Shown: positions 1 to 8,839 of the stretch, piece by piece | Numbering within the stretch: position 1 is the stretch's first letter | How the letters are laid out: every line of letters starts with the position of its first letter | Source of the DNA: Christiangramia gaetbulicola | GTDB lineage: Bacteria; Bacteroidota; Bacteroidia; Flavobacteriales; Flavobacteriaceae | DNA: 64,000 bases | Direction of reading: 5' to 3' | Assembly: GCF_003054225.1 (NCBI RefSeq) | Contig: NZ_QBKQ01000001.1 | Location: 186,001-250,000, forward strand | The notes under the pieces: model-generated | Seen by the model: only the letters and a program-made list of their open reading frames with translations | The model's database searches: none | Told to the model about the DNA's origin: nothing | Translations under genes and position numbers: made by a program

Positions 1-686
1 ATGACATGAAGAAATTAGCGCTGTACTATGTAACAATGACCAAGTATGACGACAGGTTCGAAAATATAAATGTGATATTCAAAAAATCTAATATCAAAGC
101 CACCCTTGGCGAGGTATTGGAATATGAAGGAAAAAAACAAATCAGGATCGCTGAGACCGAAAAGTATCCTCATGTTACCTTTTTCTTTTCAGGAGGCCGT
201 GAAGAACCTTTTGATGGAGAGAAAAGGATCATGTGCAATTCCCCTAAAGTTGCCACTTATGACCTTCAGCCCGAAATGAGTGCTTTTGAAATAAAGGATA
301 AGATCGTTCATGAAATCGATAAGGAATCTGCAGATTTCATCTGTTTGAATTTCGCAAATCCAGACATGGTTGGTCATACCGGAGATTTTGATGCGGCGGT
401 TAAGGCATGCGAGACCGTAGACACCTGCGCCAAAGCAGTAGCTGAAAAAGCTTATGACCATGGATACTCCGTCATAATTATTGCCGACCATGGTAATAGT
501 GAAGTCATGAAAAATCCTGATGGCAGCCCGAATACAGCACATACAACCAATCCGGTACCATTGATCCTTATGGATAAGGATGTAAAAAGTATTAAAGATG
601 GTAAGTTAGGAAACATTGCTCCGACAGTTTTAAAACTTATGGGTATTACCCAACCAGATTTAATGACCGAAGACCCATTAATCTAA
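1..686 (+). CDS. gpmI: 2,3-bisphosphoglycerate-independent phosphoglycerate mutase (3' part)
   Basis: Cytosolic glycolytic enzyme interconverting 3- and 2-phosphoglycerate with bound metal ions. Only the C-terminal ~228 residues are present. The frame is open through the left edge, so the ATG at 6 is an internal Met rather than the start; the full family protein is about 510 aa. Visible are the YYVTMTKYD segment, the FFFSGGREEPF segment, NFANPDMVGHTGD and the metal-binding IIIADHGNSE of the alkaline-phosphatase-like fold, then AHTTNPVPLIL near the end. It is followed after 5 nt by a small lipoprotein gene on the same strand, so co-transcription is likely. Family assignment is secure. Confidence 0.95.
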   Translation, partial: DMKKLALYYVTMTKYDDRFENINVIFKKSNIKATLGEVLEYEGKKQIRIAETEKYPHVTFFFSGGREEPFDGEKRIMCNSPKVATYDLQPEMSAFEIKDKIVHEIDKESADFICLNFANPDMVGHTGDFDAAVKACETVDTCAKAVAEKAYDHGYSVIIIADHGNSEVMKNPDGSPNTAHTTNPVPLILMDKDVKSIKDGKLGNIAPTVLKLMGITQPDLMTEDPLI

Positions 687-691
687 ATGCT

Positions 692-1249
692 ATGAATAAA
701 TTTTTGATCGTACTGGCAGCTTTAACCATAAGCTGCGGAAATACTGTAAGAAAAACGAACATCGAAAAATCTTCAACAGACCAGATTGAAGAAGCAGATC
801 TTCAAAAAGATATACTCTTAGGGAATTTTGAAAAGAAAGATCTACAGCAGAAACCATTTTCACAATGGTTTGAACCGAGATATGACAAATTTTCTCCACA
901 AACTGCAGAGATGGAAACCATCAAAGAGAACATTGGGGATTATGAAATAAAAGTTCTTATGGGTACCTGGTGTGGAGATAGCAAAAGAGAAGTACCAAAA
1001 TTGATCAAAATACTGGACCAGGCAGATTATAATTACAACAATGTAGAGATGGTTGCGGTAGACTATGATAAAAAGACTCCTTCTAAGATCGAAGAAGAAT
1101 TGAATGTCCACAGGGTGCCAACCATTATTTTCTATAAAGATGGTAAGGAAGTGAACAGATTTGTAGAGTATTCTCAAGGGGAGAGTATAGAAGAGGATAT
1201 CGCTAAAATAGTTAGTGGGAAAAAGTACAAAGATTCCTACACAGACTAA
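692..1249 (+). CDS. thioredoxin-like lipoprotein with a single active-site Cys
   Basis: 185 aa. The N terminus MNKFLIVLAALTISC is a lipoprotein signal with the lipidated Cys at about residue 15, so the protein is probably anchored to a membrane facing the periplasm. Residues about 75-180 form a thioredoxin fold: GTWCGDSKREVP at 91-102 sits where CxxC would be and RVPTIIFYKDG carries the cis-Pro near 143. The second active-site Cys is Ser (WCGDS), so a standard disulfide-exchange cycle is unlikely; a monothiol or non-redox role is possible. It starts 5 nt after gpmI. Exact partner and function are unknown. Confidence 0.8.
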   Translation: MNKFLIVLAALTISCGNTVRKTNIEKSSTDQIEEADLQKDILLGNFEKKDLQQKPFSQWFEPRYDKFSPQTAEMETIKENIGDYEIKVLMGTWCGDSKREVPKLIKILDQADYNYNNVEMVAVDYDKKTPSKIEEELNVHRVPTIIFYKDGKEVNRFVEYSQGESIEEDIAKIVSGKKYKDSYTD

Positions 1250-1300
1250 CTTATAGCCGAGCTTAATACATAAATTAGAAAATATTAACTAATTTCGCAT

Positions 1301-1705
1301 ATGCCCAATTCTCTAACCTTAGCAGTTGATTTTGACGGGACTATAGTAGAGAACAGATTTCCTGAAATAGGAAAACCTATACTTTTTGCTTTTGAGTCCC
1401 TTAAAAAATTACAGGATGAAGGTCACCGAATTATTTTATGGACCTATCGTCATGGTGAACGACTTGAAGAAGCTATAAAATTCTGTGAAAAGAACGGATT
1501 ACATTTTTACGCTGTAAATAAAAGCTACCCAGAAGAAGAGTTCGATGGGACAATTAGTAGAAAGATTCTCGCAGATATTTTTATTGATGACCGTAATCTT
1601 GGAGGAATGAAAGGCTGGGGAGAAATTTTCCAGAGCCTGAGCAACGAGAGACCAGGCAGAGAAAAAAAGAAAAAAAGATCCGGTTTATTCGGAAGATTGA
1701 AATAA
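1301..1705 (+). CDS. small HAD-superfamily hydrolase
   Basis: 134 aa, a capless HAD phosphatase-like protein. Motif I is AVDFDGTIVENRFP near the N terminus (nucleophile Asp and acid/base Asp), motif II is the Thr in IILWTYRHGE, and motif IV is IFIDDRNLGG. The C terminus is a Lys/Arg-rich tail (REKKKKRSGLFGRLK). No cap insertion is present, so a small or macromolecular phosphorylated substrate is possible; the substrate cannot be told from sequence. It lies 3 nt upstream of map and probably shares its transcript. Confidence 0.8.
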   Translation: MPNSLTLAVDFDGTIVENRFPEIGKPILFAFESLKKLQDEGHRIILWTYRHGERLEEAIKFCEKNGLHFYAVNKSYPEEEFDGTISRKILADIFIDDRNLGGMKGWGEIFQSLSNERPGREKKKKRSGLFGRLK

Positions 1706-1708
1706 AAT

Positions 1709-2524
1709 ATGATAATACCTAAATCCAGAGAAGAGATAGAATTAATGCGTGAAAGCGCACTGATAGTTTCAAAAACTTTAGGCATGCTTGCTCCTGAGAT
1801 CAAACCGGGAGTAACCACTTTGCAACTGGATAAATTAGCCGAAGAGTTTATTAGAGATCACGACGCTGTACCAGGATTCCTGGGACTGTATGATTTCCCT
1901 AATTCTCTTTGTATGAGCCCAAATGCCCAGGTAGTTCATGGAATACCTAATGACACCCCTTTAAAGGAAGGTGATATTATTTCTATAGACTGCGGGGCCA
2001 TAAAAAATGGTTTCTATGGTGACCACGCGTACACCTTTGAGGTTGGAGAGGTCGCGCCAGAAGTTAAAAAGCTTCTGGATGTTACTAAAGAATCACTTTA
2101 TGTGGGTATCAGAGAATTTAAGGCAGGTAACCGTGTGGGTGATGTTGGCTATGCCATACAGAAATACACCGAAGATCATGGTTATGGTGTGGTAAGAGAG
2201 CTTGTAGGCCATGGCCTTGGCAGAACCATGCATGAAGATCCTGAAATGCCTAATTATGGTAAAAGAGGTCGGGGAAAGAAATTTGTTGAAGGGATGGTCG
2301 TTGCTATAGAACCCATGATCAATATGGGAACTAAAAGAATCAAGCAATTACCTGACGGATGGACAATACTTACTGCCGATAATAAGCCAAGTGCACATTT
2401 TGAACATAATGTAGCCCTTGTTGACGGCAAACCCGAATTACTATCTACGTTTAAATACATTTATGAATCCTTAAATATTAAATCCAAAGAAGAAGACGAA
2501 TTTAGAGCAAAAGTTTATGATTAA
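1709..2524 (+). CDS. map: methionine aminopeptidase, type I
   Basis: 271 aa, typical length for a type I enzyme. It removes the initiator Met from nascent cytosolic proteins. All five metal ligands are visible: D94 in ISIDCGA, D105 in YGDHAYTF, H168 in ELVGHGLGRTMHEDP, E201 in VAIEPM and E232 in HFEHNVAL; H78 in VVHGIP is the expected substrate-binding His. The N terminus begins directly with the catalytic domain, with no zinc-finger extension. The 3' end overlaps the next gene by 8 nt, implying translational coupling to the HNH-like protein. Confidence 0.97.
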   Translation: MIIPKSREEIELMRESALIVSKTLGMLAPEIKPGVTTLQLDKLAEEFIRDHDAVPGFLGLYDFPNSLCMSPNAQVVHGIPNDTPLKEGDIISIDCGAIKNGFYGDHAYTFEVGEVAPEVKKLLDVTKESLYVGIREFKAGNRVGDVGYAIQKYTEDHGYGVVRELVGHGLGRTMHEDPEMPNYGKRGRGKKFVEGMVVAIEPMINMGTKRIKQLPDGWTILTADNKPSAHFEHNVALVDGKPELLSTFKYIYESLNIKSKEEDEFRAKVYD

Positions 2525-3080
2525 AAGTTACAGACAGGAAACATGGAAAACCCTACACTATGATTCCTGGGAAGACCGCTTTGTCTACAAGGTCTCAAAT
2601 TTCGGAAGAATGATCAGTTATCTGAAAAATCCCGAAGGAGACTTAATGAAAGGCGGAAAAGTAGGTGGATATTTAAACTTCGCGGTAAAATTGAAGAATG
2701 GAAAACATAAGACGTATTACATTCATCGCATTATTGCTGAAATGTTTTTAGAGAAAAAAGAAGGCGATCAGTACGTGATCCACAAAAACTTTGTGAAGAA
2801 CGACAACCGCGTTTCTAATTTGGCATGGGCCACCAAAGACGAATGGGTCCAACATCAATACGACAGTCCTAAGGTAAAGGAGAACAAAAAGAAGAGGAAG
2901 CTTAGAAAAGTCACTTCTTACTCCAAGTTAACTTACGCACAGGCTGTTATTCTTAAGAAAAAACTTTTAGATCCTGAAAGAAAAACCCGTATCAGGGTAC
3001 TTGCAAAGCAGTTCGGAGTTTCCGAAATGCAATTGTACCGTATCAAATCGGGTGAGAACTGGGGAGATATCGAAGTATAG
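2517..3080 (+). CDS. NUMOD4/HNH-like DNA-binding protein, degenerate nuclease motif
   Basis: 187 aa. Residues about 10-60 resemble the NUMOD4 module of homing-type endonucleases (EDRFVYKVSNFGRMISYLK). Residues about 68-106 follow the HNH layout: YYIHRIIAEMF supplies the first His (H70), and VIHKNFVKNDNRVSNLAWAT is the second part (H89, N97, N101). The usual NHxDGxxxNN core reads IHKNFVKNDN, so the Asn-His-x-Asp-Gly signature is not intact and cleavage may be lost. Residues about 138-187 look like a helix-turn-helix (RVLAKQFGVSEMQLYRIKSG). It overlaps map by 8 nt and precedes a methyltransferase by 3 nt, which looks like a resident operon gene rather than an intron-borne element. Confidence 0.7.
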   Translation: MIKSYRQETWKTLHYDSWEDRFVYKVSNFGRMISYLKNPEGDLMKGGKVGGYLNFAVKLKNGKHKTYYIHRIIAEMFLEKKEGDQYVIHKNFVKNDNRVSNLAWATKDEWVQHQYDSPKVKENKKKRKLRKVTSYSKLTYAQAVILKKKLLDPERKTRIRVLAKQFGVSEMQLYRIKSGENWGDIEV

Positions 3081-3083
3081 AGA

Positions 3084-3848
3084 ATGAGTAATCTTTTTAA
3101 ACTGGCCTTAAATTCAATTCCCAGGCCTGTTCTTATTAGAATGAGTTACCTGGTAAGGCCGTTTTTAAAGATTTATCTTAAAGGCTCAAGATATACCGAT
3201 CCTATTGATGGGAGCGGTTTCAGGAAGTTTTTACCTTATGGTTACGAAAATCAGCGGGAAAATGTTCTTTCCCCCTCTACCCTTTCGTTAGAAAGGCATA
3301 GACTTCTATGGCTTTATCTGAAAAATGAAACCGAATTCTTCAATAAGAAATTAAAGGTTCTACACTTTGCCCCGGAACAGGCTTTCTATAAGCGTTTCAG
3401 GAAACTTTCAAATCTTGATTATACAACTACAGATCTCAATTCTCCCTTAGCAGATGTTAAGGCTGATATTTGTGATCTGCCCTTTGAAAGTGAAAGTTTC
3501 GATTTTATTTTATGCAATCACGTGCTGGAACATATTCCTGATGACAAAAAGGCCATGCAGGAATTATACAGGATCTTAAAGCCGGGTGGGACGGCTATCC
3601 TGCAAATACCACAGGAATTAGACAGAGCCGAGACTTTCCAGGACGATTCTATTACAGATCCTAAAGAGCGGGCTAAGATTTTTGGGCAGTATGATCACGT
3701 GCGGGTTTACGGAAGGGACTACTTCGATAAATTACGCACTATAGGGTTTGAAGTTGAAGAAGTAGATTACACTTCAAATTTACCCCAGACCGAAATTGAT
3801 AAATACAGGCTCGCTAAGGGAGAGATCATCCCGGTTTGCCATAAGTAG
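3084..3848 (+). CDS. SAM-dependent class I methyltransferase
   Basis: 254 aa. The core methyltransferase fold lies at about 85-190: VLHFAPEQAFYKRF replaces the usual Gly-rich motif I region, DYTTTDLNS supplies the acidic motif II, ADICDLPFESESFDFILCNHVLEHI is the typical post-motif segment, and LYRILKPGGTAILQIP is the conserved strand. A basic N-terminal region with a hydrophobic stretch (residues 1-40) could touch the membrane. Substrate unknown. Its stop codon directly abuts the convergent apbE stop, with no room for a separate terminator. Confidence 0.8.
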   Translation: MSNLFKLALNSIPRPVLIRMSYLVRPFLKIYLKGSRYTDPIDGSGFRKFLPYGYENQRENVLSPSTLSLERHRLLWLYLKNETEFFNKKLKVLHFAPEQAFYKRFRKLSNLDYTTTDLNSPLADVKADICDLPFESESFDFILCNHVLEHIPDDKKAMQELYRILKPGGTAILQIPQELDRAETFQDDSITDPKERAKIFGQYDHVRVYGRDYFDKLRTIGFEVEEVDYTSNLPQTEIDKYRLAKGEIIPVCHK

Positions 3849-4862
3849 TTATTCGAGGATATTCTTTTTAAAACCTGTTGACTGGAAAACTTCCATTTCA
3901 CCATCTTCAGAAGAATACATGATATAAACCTCTACGCCCTTAAGTTCGTTAAGAACCTCCTGAGTTCTTTCCAGACCTAAGGCCATAAATGCAGTGGCAT
4001 AACCATCAGCCAGCATACAATTCTCTGCTATAACCGAGGCGCTTAACAAATTACTTCTTTCAGCCTTTCCTGTTTTAGGGTTAATGGTATGAACGTATTT
4101 CTGTCCCGTAATGGAATCTACCCGGAATTTCCTATAATTCCCAGAAGTGGCCATCGCGGCATTGGACAATTTCACCTTAGCCTGAAGTTTCCTATTTCCC
4201 TCCTGCTGGTTTGGATCGTCGATACCTACCACCCATTCAGCATCATTTTCCAGATTTTTACCCCTGGCTCTTAATTCACCACCAAGTTCTATGAGGTAAT
4301 TTTCAATATTATTGGATTCCAGATATTCACCAATTACGTCTATAGTATAACCCTTGGCAATGGCATTAAAATCAAGATAAACTGCAGGATCTTCTTTCCT
4401 TATCTTATTATCATCGGTTAATCTTACTTTATCGAAACCCACCAGGTTTCTTAAAGAATCAAGTGTTTCCGGCTCAAGCTTATTAAGCGGTTTTCCAGGA
4501 CCAAATCCATAAGCATTCACAAGAACACCCACGGTAGGATCGAAAAAGCCATCGGTCTCCTTATAGATCTTGTTAGAGGCATTGAACACCGCCTCAAAGT
4601 TCTCATCAACCTTTACCGTAGTATCCCCGCGGTTTATTCGTGAAATATCAGACTTGGTGATATAAGTACTCATGGAAGAATTGATCTCATCCATGATGCT
4701 ATCCAATGATTTTTCAAACTGGAGTTCGTTATTAGAAAAGTAACGAACCATGTATGTTGTACCTAAGGCTTCCCCGGTATATTCATGACTGCTCACCTCT
4801 GTAGATTGGGTGCATGAAATTAAAGTAAGGGTAAATAAAAGTAATAGGGAGATCTTTTTCAT
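3849..4862 (-). CDS. apbE: FAD:protein FMN transferase, lipoprotein (ApbE)
   Basis: 337 aa. The N terminus MKKISLLLLFTLTLISC is a lipoprotein signal (Cys17). The ApbE fold follows: GTTYMVRYF near residue 35, GFFDPTVGVLVNAYGFGPG near 110, LDFNAIAKGYTIDVIGEYL and ELGGELRARGKN near 175-205, and TSGNYRKF, YVHTINPKTG and LADGYATAFMALG toward the C terminus. ApbE proteins transfer FMN from FAD to Thr in flavinylation motifs of NqrB, NqrC and related proteins outside the cytoplasm. Being the last gene of the nqr run (3 nt after the small gene upstream) makes NqrB and NqrC of this window the obvious targets. A terminator and 143 nt separate nqrF from this gene pair, so the pair may be partly independent. 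Confidence 0.95.
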   Translation of the reverse strand: MKKISLLLLFTLTLISCTQSTEVSSHEYTGEALGTTYMVRYFSNNELQFEKSLDSIMDEINSSMSTYITKSDISRINRGDTTVKVDENFEAVFNASNKIYKETDGFFDPTVGVLVNAYGFGPGKPLNKLEPETLDSLRNLVGFDKVRLTDDNKIRKEDPAVYLDFNAIAKGYTIDVIGEYLESNNIENYLIELGGELRARGKNLENDAEWVVGIDDPNQQEGNRKLQAKVKLSNAAMATSGNYRKFRVDSITGQKYVHTINPKTGKAERSNLLSASVIAENCMLADGYATAFMALGLERTQEVLNELKGVEVYIMYSSEDGEMEVFQSTGFKKNILE

Positions 4863-4865
4863 TAT

Positions 4866-5222
4866 CTAAAATTCTTTCCAACCAGAGTAATTCACAATAT
4901 AATCTTCATCACTCGTGATAGGTTTTTCATAATCGCTTGAATTGGCAAGGCCAACCCCGGCATAAAAGGTTCTGGCGTTGAACTTTTGAGCATGCTCTTT
5001 TATTTCCTTCATAAAGGCCGGATCAAAGGCAGCGGGATCATCTGGATACTCAATTGCCCGCACGATCACGAAATGAAGCTTAGACTCCTTTAAAGCGACG
5101 AATTGTGGGTTTCTTTTGAGTTTACTATTAACTCCTAGAAACTCATAACCATTATCCTCAAGGTCCTTCCCCACGATATTCATGGCGAGATTATGCAATT
5201 CCTGTTTATTTAATTTCGGCAT
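4866..5222 (-). CDS. small conserved protein between nqrF and apbE
   Basis: 118 aa, no signal peptide or membrane segment, so probably cytoplasmic. It has no motif I can assign; features are a mixed alpha/beta composition, KLHFVIVRAIEYPDD, FMKEIKEHAQKFNARTFYAGVGLANSSD and a C-terminal DEDYIVNYSGWKEF. Homologues in flavobacteria are, from memory, sometimes labelled as NqrF, but it has neither the ferredoxin cysteines nor the FAD/NAD motifs of NqrF (which is complete at 5401-6687). It ends 3 nt before apbE. A role linked to NQR assembly or flavinylation is only an inference from position. Confidence 0.75.
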   Translation of the reverse strand: MPKLNKQELHNLAMNIVGKDLEDNGYEFLGVNSKLKRNPQFVALKESKLHFVIVRAIEYPDDPAAFDPAFMKEIKEHAQKFNARTFYAGVGLANSSDYEKPITSDEDYIVNYSGWKEF

Positions 5223-5265
5223 GAGATAAAGATAAAAATAAGATGTCTAAAATAGATTATCGTTA

Positions 5266-5339
5266 GGCTGAATCTGTTTCAGCCATTCAAATTAAAACGA
5301 TTGAGATCCTGAAATACTCCCGAATCCTCGGGCCAGGAT
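5266..5339. repeat. REP-like tandem hairpins upstream of the small nqr-linked gene
   Basis: Two palindromes sit between the nqrF terminator and the 118-aa gene. The first (5266-5284) is GGCTGAA / TTCAGCC with a 5-nt loop. The second is nested: outer ATCCTG / CAGGAT (5306-5339) around CCCGA / TCGGG (5319-5332). The TGAA...TTCA design is the same as in the palindrome cluster at 62280-62395, suggesting a dispersed family. Effect on expression unknown. Confidence 0.55.
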
Positions 5340-5365
5340 GCCTTATTTTATATTTTAAGATTAAA

Positions 5366-5393
5366 GCAAAAAAAATCCCGCCGAAGCGGGATT
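5366..5393 (-). terminator. intrinsic terminator after nqrF
   Basis: Read on the minus strand, an 8-bp stem AATCCCGC / GCGGGATT (5374-5393) with a TTCG tetraloop is followed by a run of T. It lies 8 nt past the nqrF stop and would end most nqr transcripts before the small gene and apbE. Confidence 0.9.
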
Positions 5394-5400
5394 GTTATTA

Positions 5401-6687
5401 TTATCCTCCAAAGTCATCAAATCTGATATTCTCTGGCGGAATTCCGAAGTCCTCGCCCATTTTCTGAACGGCTTTGTTCATCAATGGAGGTCCACAGAAG
5501 TATAATTCAATTTCTTCCGGTTCTTCGTGATGTGATAAATAGTTATCTATTACCACCTGGTGAATGAATCCTACGAATCCATCCCCTTCATCATCAAGAC
5601 TGGATTTCACTTTCCAGTTATCTTCTTCCATCGGCTCAGAAAGTGCCAGATAGAATTTGAAGTTAGGGAAATCTCTTTCTAATGCTCTAAAGTGTTCTGT
5701 ATAGAAAAGCTCACGCTTAGATCTACCACCATACCAGTAAGTTACTTTTCTACCGGTTTTTAATGTTCTGAACAGATGATATAGGTGAGATCTCATTGGT
5801 GCCATTCCGGCTCCACCTCCAACGTAAAGCATTTCTGCATCACTTTCGTTGATAAAGAATTCACCATAAGGTCCTGAAATCACTACTTTATCTCCTTTTT
5901 TCAGACTGAAGATGTAAGAAGAAGCAACCCCTGGGTTTACGTCCATCCATCCGTCTTTAGCTCTATCCCATGGCGGAGTAGCGATACGTACGTTCAGCAT
6001 GATCTCTCGCCCTTCTGCAGGGTAAGAAGCCATAGAGTAAGCTCTTTCTACAGTCTCCGGGTTTTTCATAACCAAAGGCCATAATTTGAACTTATCCCAC
6101 TCTGCCTGGAACTTATCTGGAGTTTCATGTTCTTCCGGGTGAGCAGTGATATCCATATCTTCGAATTTCACCTCACACTTAGGAACTTCAATCTGAATAT
6201 AACCTCCAGCTTTATAGTCCATATCTTCAGGAATCTCAACTACGAATTCCTTAATAAAAGAAGCTACGTTGTAATTTCTAACAACCGTGGCATCCCATTT
6301 TTTAATTCCGAAGACTTCTTCAGGAATGGTGATCTTCATATCCTGCTTAACCTTCACCTGGCAACCAAGTCTCCATCCGTCTGCGATCTCTTTTCTGGTA
6401 AAGTGAGGCTCTTCTGTTGGAAGAATCGCTCCACCACCTTCCTGGACGATACACTTACACTGGATACAGGTTCCACCTCCACCACAGGCAGAAGGAAGGA
6501 AAAGTTTATTGTCTCCTAGAGTTGAAAGTAAAGTTCCACCAGAACCTACTTCGATATCTTTTTCATTATTAACATTAATAGTCACTGGTCCTGATGGGGA
6601 CAATTTCGCCTTGGCTCCTAAAAGGATAGAAACCAATAACAAAATAAGAACTAAGAATACTACTACACTCGCTATTATAACTGTCAT
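5401..6687 (-). CDS. nqrF: Na+-translocating NADH:quinone reductase subunit F
   Basis: 428 aa, full length. An N-terminal transmembrane helix (residues 2-24) anchors it in the inner membrane. A ferredoxin domain carries the 2Fe-2S ligands C68, C74, C77 ([11 protein letters not shown]) and C109 (RLGCQVKV). The FAD-binding motif RAYSMASYP and the NADH-binding motif [17 protein letters not shown] follow, and the C terminus has [13 protein letters not shown]. NqrF oxidises NADH and feeds electrons through FAD and 2Fe-2S into the complex. Last of six nqr genes; 15 nt after nqrE. Confidence 0.98.
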   Translation of the reverse strand: MTVIIASVVVFLVLILLLVSILLGAKAKLSPSGPVTINVNNEKDIEVGSGGTLLSTLGDNKLFLPSACGGGGTCIQCKCIVQEGGGAILPTEEPHFTRKEIADGWRLGCQVKVKQDMKITIPEEVFGIKKWDATVVRNYNVASFIKEFVVEIPEDMDYKAGGYIQIEVPKCEVKFEDMDITAHPEEHETPDKFQAEWDKFKLWPLVMKNPETVERAYSMASYPAEGREIMLNVRIATPPWDRAKDGWMDVNPGVASSYIFSLKKGDKVVISGPYGEFFINESDAEMLYVGGGAGMAPMRSHLYHLFRTLKTGRKVTYWYGGRSKRELFYTEHFRALERDFPNFKFYLALSEPMEEDNWKVKSSLDDEGDGFVGFIHQVVIDNYLSHHEEPEEIELYFCGPPLMNKAVQKMGEDFGIPPENIRFDDFGG

Positions 6688-6702
6688 AATCTTTTTTTTC
6701 GA

Positions 6703-7317
6703 TTATAATTTAATTCCCATGAAACTCATAAATCCTAGTGCCATTAAGCCGGTAATGATAAAGGTAATACCAAGACCTTTTAATGGAGCCGGAACGTTTG
6801 AGTATGCAATTTTTTCTCTAATGGCCGCAATTGCAAGAATTGCAAGGAACCATCCTACTCCACTTCCTAAACCGTAGGTAATAGCTTCAGTTATTCCACC
6901 AAAATCCTTTTGCTGCATAAACAGTGAACCACCAAGGATGGCACAGTTTACCGCGATAAGAGGAAGGAAGATACCCAAAGCACCATAAAGTGCAGGAGCG
7001 AATTTCTCAACGATCATTTCAACAAGCTGAACCATAGAAGCAATAACAGCGATGAACATGATAAAACTTAGGAAACTAAGGTCTATCTCTGCATACTCTG
7101 CTCCTAACCAACTAAGAGCTCCCGGTTTCAACAGGTAATTATCAAGTAAAAAGTTAATTGGTACAGTGATCGCCAATACAAAGATCACGGCAGCACCTAA
7201 ACCAACAGCTGTTTTTACAGTTTTTGATACCGCCAGGTAGGAACACATTCCCAAAAAGTAGGCGAATATCATATTTTCAATGAAAATACTTCTTACAAAT
7301 AGATTAACTAATTCCAT
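6703..7317 (-). CDS. nqrE: Na+-translocating NADH:quinone reductase subunit E
   Basis: 204 aa, hydrophobic throughout with about six transmembrane segments. It opens with [34 protein letters not shown], typical of NqrE, and the membrane segment containing [11 protein letters not shown] carries the conserved Cys expected for the intramembrane Fe centre shared with NqrD. Lies between nqrD (27 nt) and nqrF (15 nt) in the same operon. Confidence 0.97.
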   Translation of the reverse strand: MELVNLFVRSIFIENMIFAYFLGMCSYLAVSKTVKTAVGLGAAVIFVLAITVPINFLLDNYLLKPGALSWLGAEYAEIDLSFLSFIMFIAVIASMVQLVEMIVEKFAPALYGALGIFLPLIAVNCAILGGSLFMQQKDFGGITEAITYGLGSGVGWFLAILAIAAIREKIAYSNVPAPLKGLGITFIITGLMALGFMSFMGIKL

Positions 7318-7344
7318 TTTTTATACTTTTTTGCTGTTCAGCTA

Positions 7345-8091
7345 TTAGTTTTCTTCGATTAGTTTACGATTTCTTGCGCGTTGTACCCAGATAATAACTC
7401 CTACCACGATAAGAGCCATAGGGGATAACAACATAAGACCGTTGTTTTCATAACCAAACGCATATAGTCCGGTTGATTCTGCAAGCGTAGCACCTTTATG
7501 ACCAAGAACTTCAAATCCGAATAATTTACCCGAACCTAAAAGCTCTCTAAAGAAAGCAACGATGATAAGGATCAAACCATATCCTGCCGCGTTCCCGATA
7601 CCATCAAGGAAAGATTTGTAAACTCCGTTACCTAAGGCAAAAGCTTCCAGACGTCCCATCACGATACAGTTGGTAATAATAAGACCAACGAATACCGATA
7701 ATTGTTTACTAACATCAAAAGCATAAGCTTTTAGAACCTCACTTACCAGAATTACAAGTGAAGCTACTACCACTAACTGCACGATAATACGAATACGGCT
7801 AGGGATAAGGTTACGCAACATAGAAATGATCATGTTACTAAAAGCCATTACCACCATTACCGCGATCGCCATTACGATTGCCGGTTCTAGCTGAACTGTA
7901 ATCGCCAATGCAGAACAGATACCTAGTACCTGTACCGTAATCGGGTTGTTATCATCTAAAGGATCTGATAATAATTTTCTATTCCCTTTGGAAAGAAAAT
8001 GCTCTTTTTCTTCAGAATCTGAAAGAAAAAGGATCATTTCCTGTTTCTTCTCTTCCTCTTTTGCAGAGTTGAATTTTTTCTCTTTAGCCAT
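7345..8091 (-). CDS. nqrD: Na+-translocating NADH:quinone reductase subunit D
   Basis: 248 aa; the NqrD core begins near residue 40 ([24 protein letters not shown]) and includes [16 protein letters not shown], where the conserved Cys for the NqrD/E Fe centre sits. Family members are usually about 210 aa; the extra ~40 residues are a charged N-terminal extension rich in Lys and Glu. Starting at the internal Met ([14 protein letters not shown]) would remove part of it, but the chosen start lies 2 nt from the nqrC stop, which favours translational coupling. About six membrane helices; inner membrane. Confidence 0.95.
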   Translation of the reverse strand: MAKEKKFNSAKEEEKKQEMILFLSDSEEKEHFLSKGNRKLLSDPLDDNNPITVQVLGICSALAITVQLEPAIVMAIAVMVVMAFSNMIISMLRNLIPSRIRIIVQLVVVASLVILVSEVLKAYAFDVSKQLSVFVGLIITNCIVMGRLEAFALGNGVYKSFLDGIGNAAGYGLILIIVAFFRELLGSGKLFGFEVLGHKGATLAESTGLYAFGYENNGLMLLSPMALIVVGVIIWVQRARNRKLIEEN

Positions 8092-8093
8092 AA

Positions 8094-8837
8094 TTATTTT
8101 ATTGCTACTTTAAAATCTTTTTGCTGCTCGAAATAAGGCAGGTAACGCTTCAGTCTTTCTGAGATCATATCTGAAACACCGTCACCGGTGATCGTCGCTC
8201 CCGAAATCGCATCCACTTTATTATCATCCTTATCTGACACGTCTATGTTTCCTTTTACAACTGAAACACCTACAAGGTTCCCGTTCTCATCGAAGATCTT
8301 TTCATCTTCAAACTTCTTTCTGAACCATTCTTTAGTGATCTCTGCTCCAAGACCAGGAGTTTCACCAAGGTGGTCAAAAGTTGCACCTTTAATAGTATTC
8401 ACGTCGTCTTTAAGGGAAATATATCCGAAGATCGCATTCCAAAGTCCGTTACCTCTTAAAGGAACGATATAATATTTAGAACCTTCAACTTCTGCAACGT
8501 AAAGTGGAAATACCTGCTCTTCTACAGGCTTCTTTAACTCTTTAGCAAGGTCTACCTTAAATGCATCTACAGATTCATCTATAGTACCATCTTCTCTAAT
8601 AGCAACCTCTTCAACGATATATTGATCGTAAAGCTCTTTTGCGCCATCTCTATCGGTAGTAATACCAACCGTAGAAAGGATATTTTGCATTTTCTCCTTA
8701 CGGATGTTCTCTTGCTGAGTTGGTTGAAGCGAAGTAGCAGCAAATGCCAGCACCGCAGCAACTACAACTACCATGATCACGGCAAACATAAATGTATAAC
8801 CGTTGCTATTTGTTTTATTTACTGATTTCTCTTCCAT
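8094..8837 (-). CDS. nqrC: Na+-translocating NADH:quinone reductase subunit C
   Basis: 247 aa. One N-terminal transmembrane helix (about 14-35) and a periplasmic FMN-binding domain. The covalent flavinylation site is the canonical DAISGATIT, with acceptor Thr at about residue 215. [14 protein letters not shown] is also typical. ApbE, encoded downstream, is expected to attach FMN here. It is 2 nt from the nqrB stop. Confidence 0.97.
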   Translation of the reverse strand: MEEKSVNKTNSNGYTFMFAVIMVVVVAAVLAFAATSLQPTQQENIRKEKMQNILSTVGITTDRDGAKELYDQYIVEEVAIREDGTIDESVDAFKVDLAKELKKPVEEQVFPLYVAEVEGSKYYIVPLRGNGLWNAIFGYISLKDDVNTIKGATFDHLGETPGLGAEITKEWFRKKFEDEKIFDENGNLVGVSVVKGNIDVSDKDDNKVDAISGATITGDGVSDMISERLKRYLPYFEQQKDFKVAIK

Positions 8838-8839
8838 AT

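Noticed and set aside
189-542. Minus-strand ORF in gpmI
   Set aside because: It is antisense to a well-conserved enzyme and has no recognisable product.
4866-5222. Second NqrF subunit
   Set aside because: No ferredoxin cysteines and no FAD or NAD motif; the true nqrF is complete at 5401-6687.
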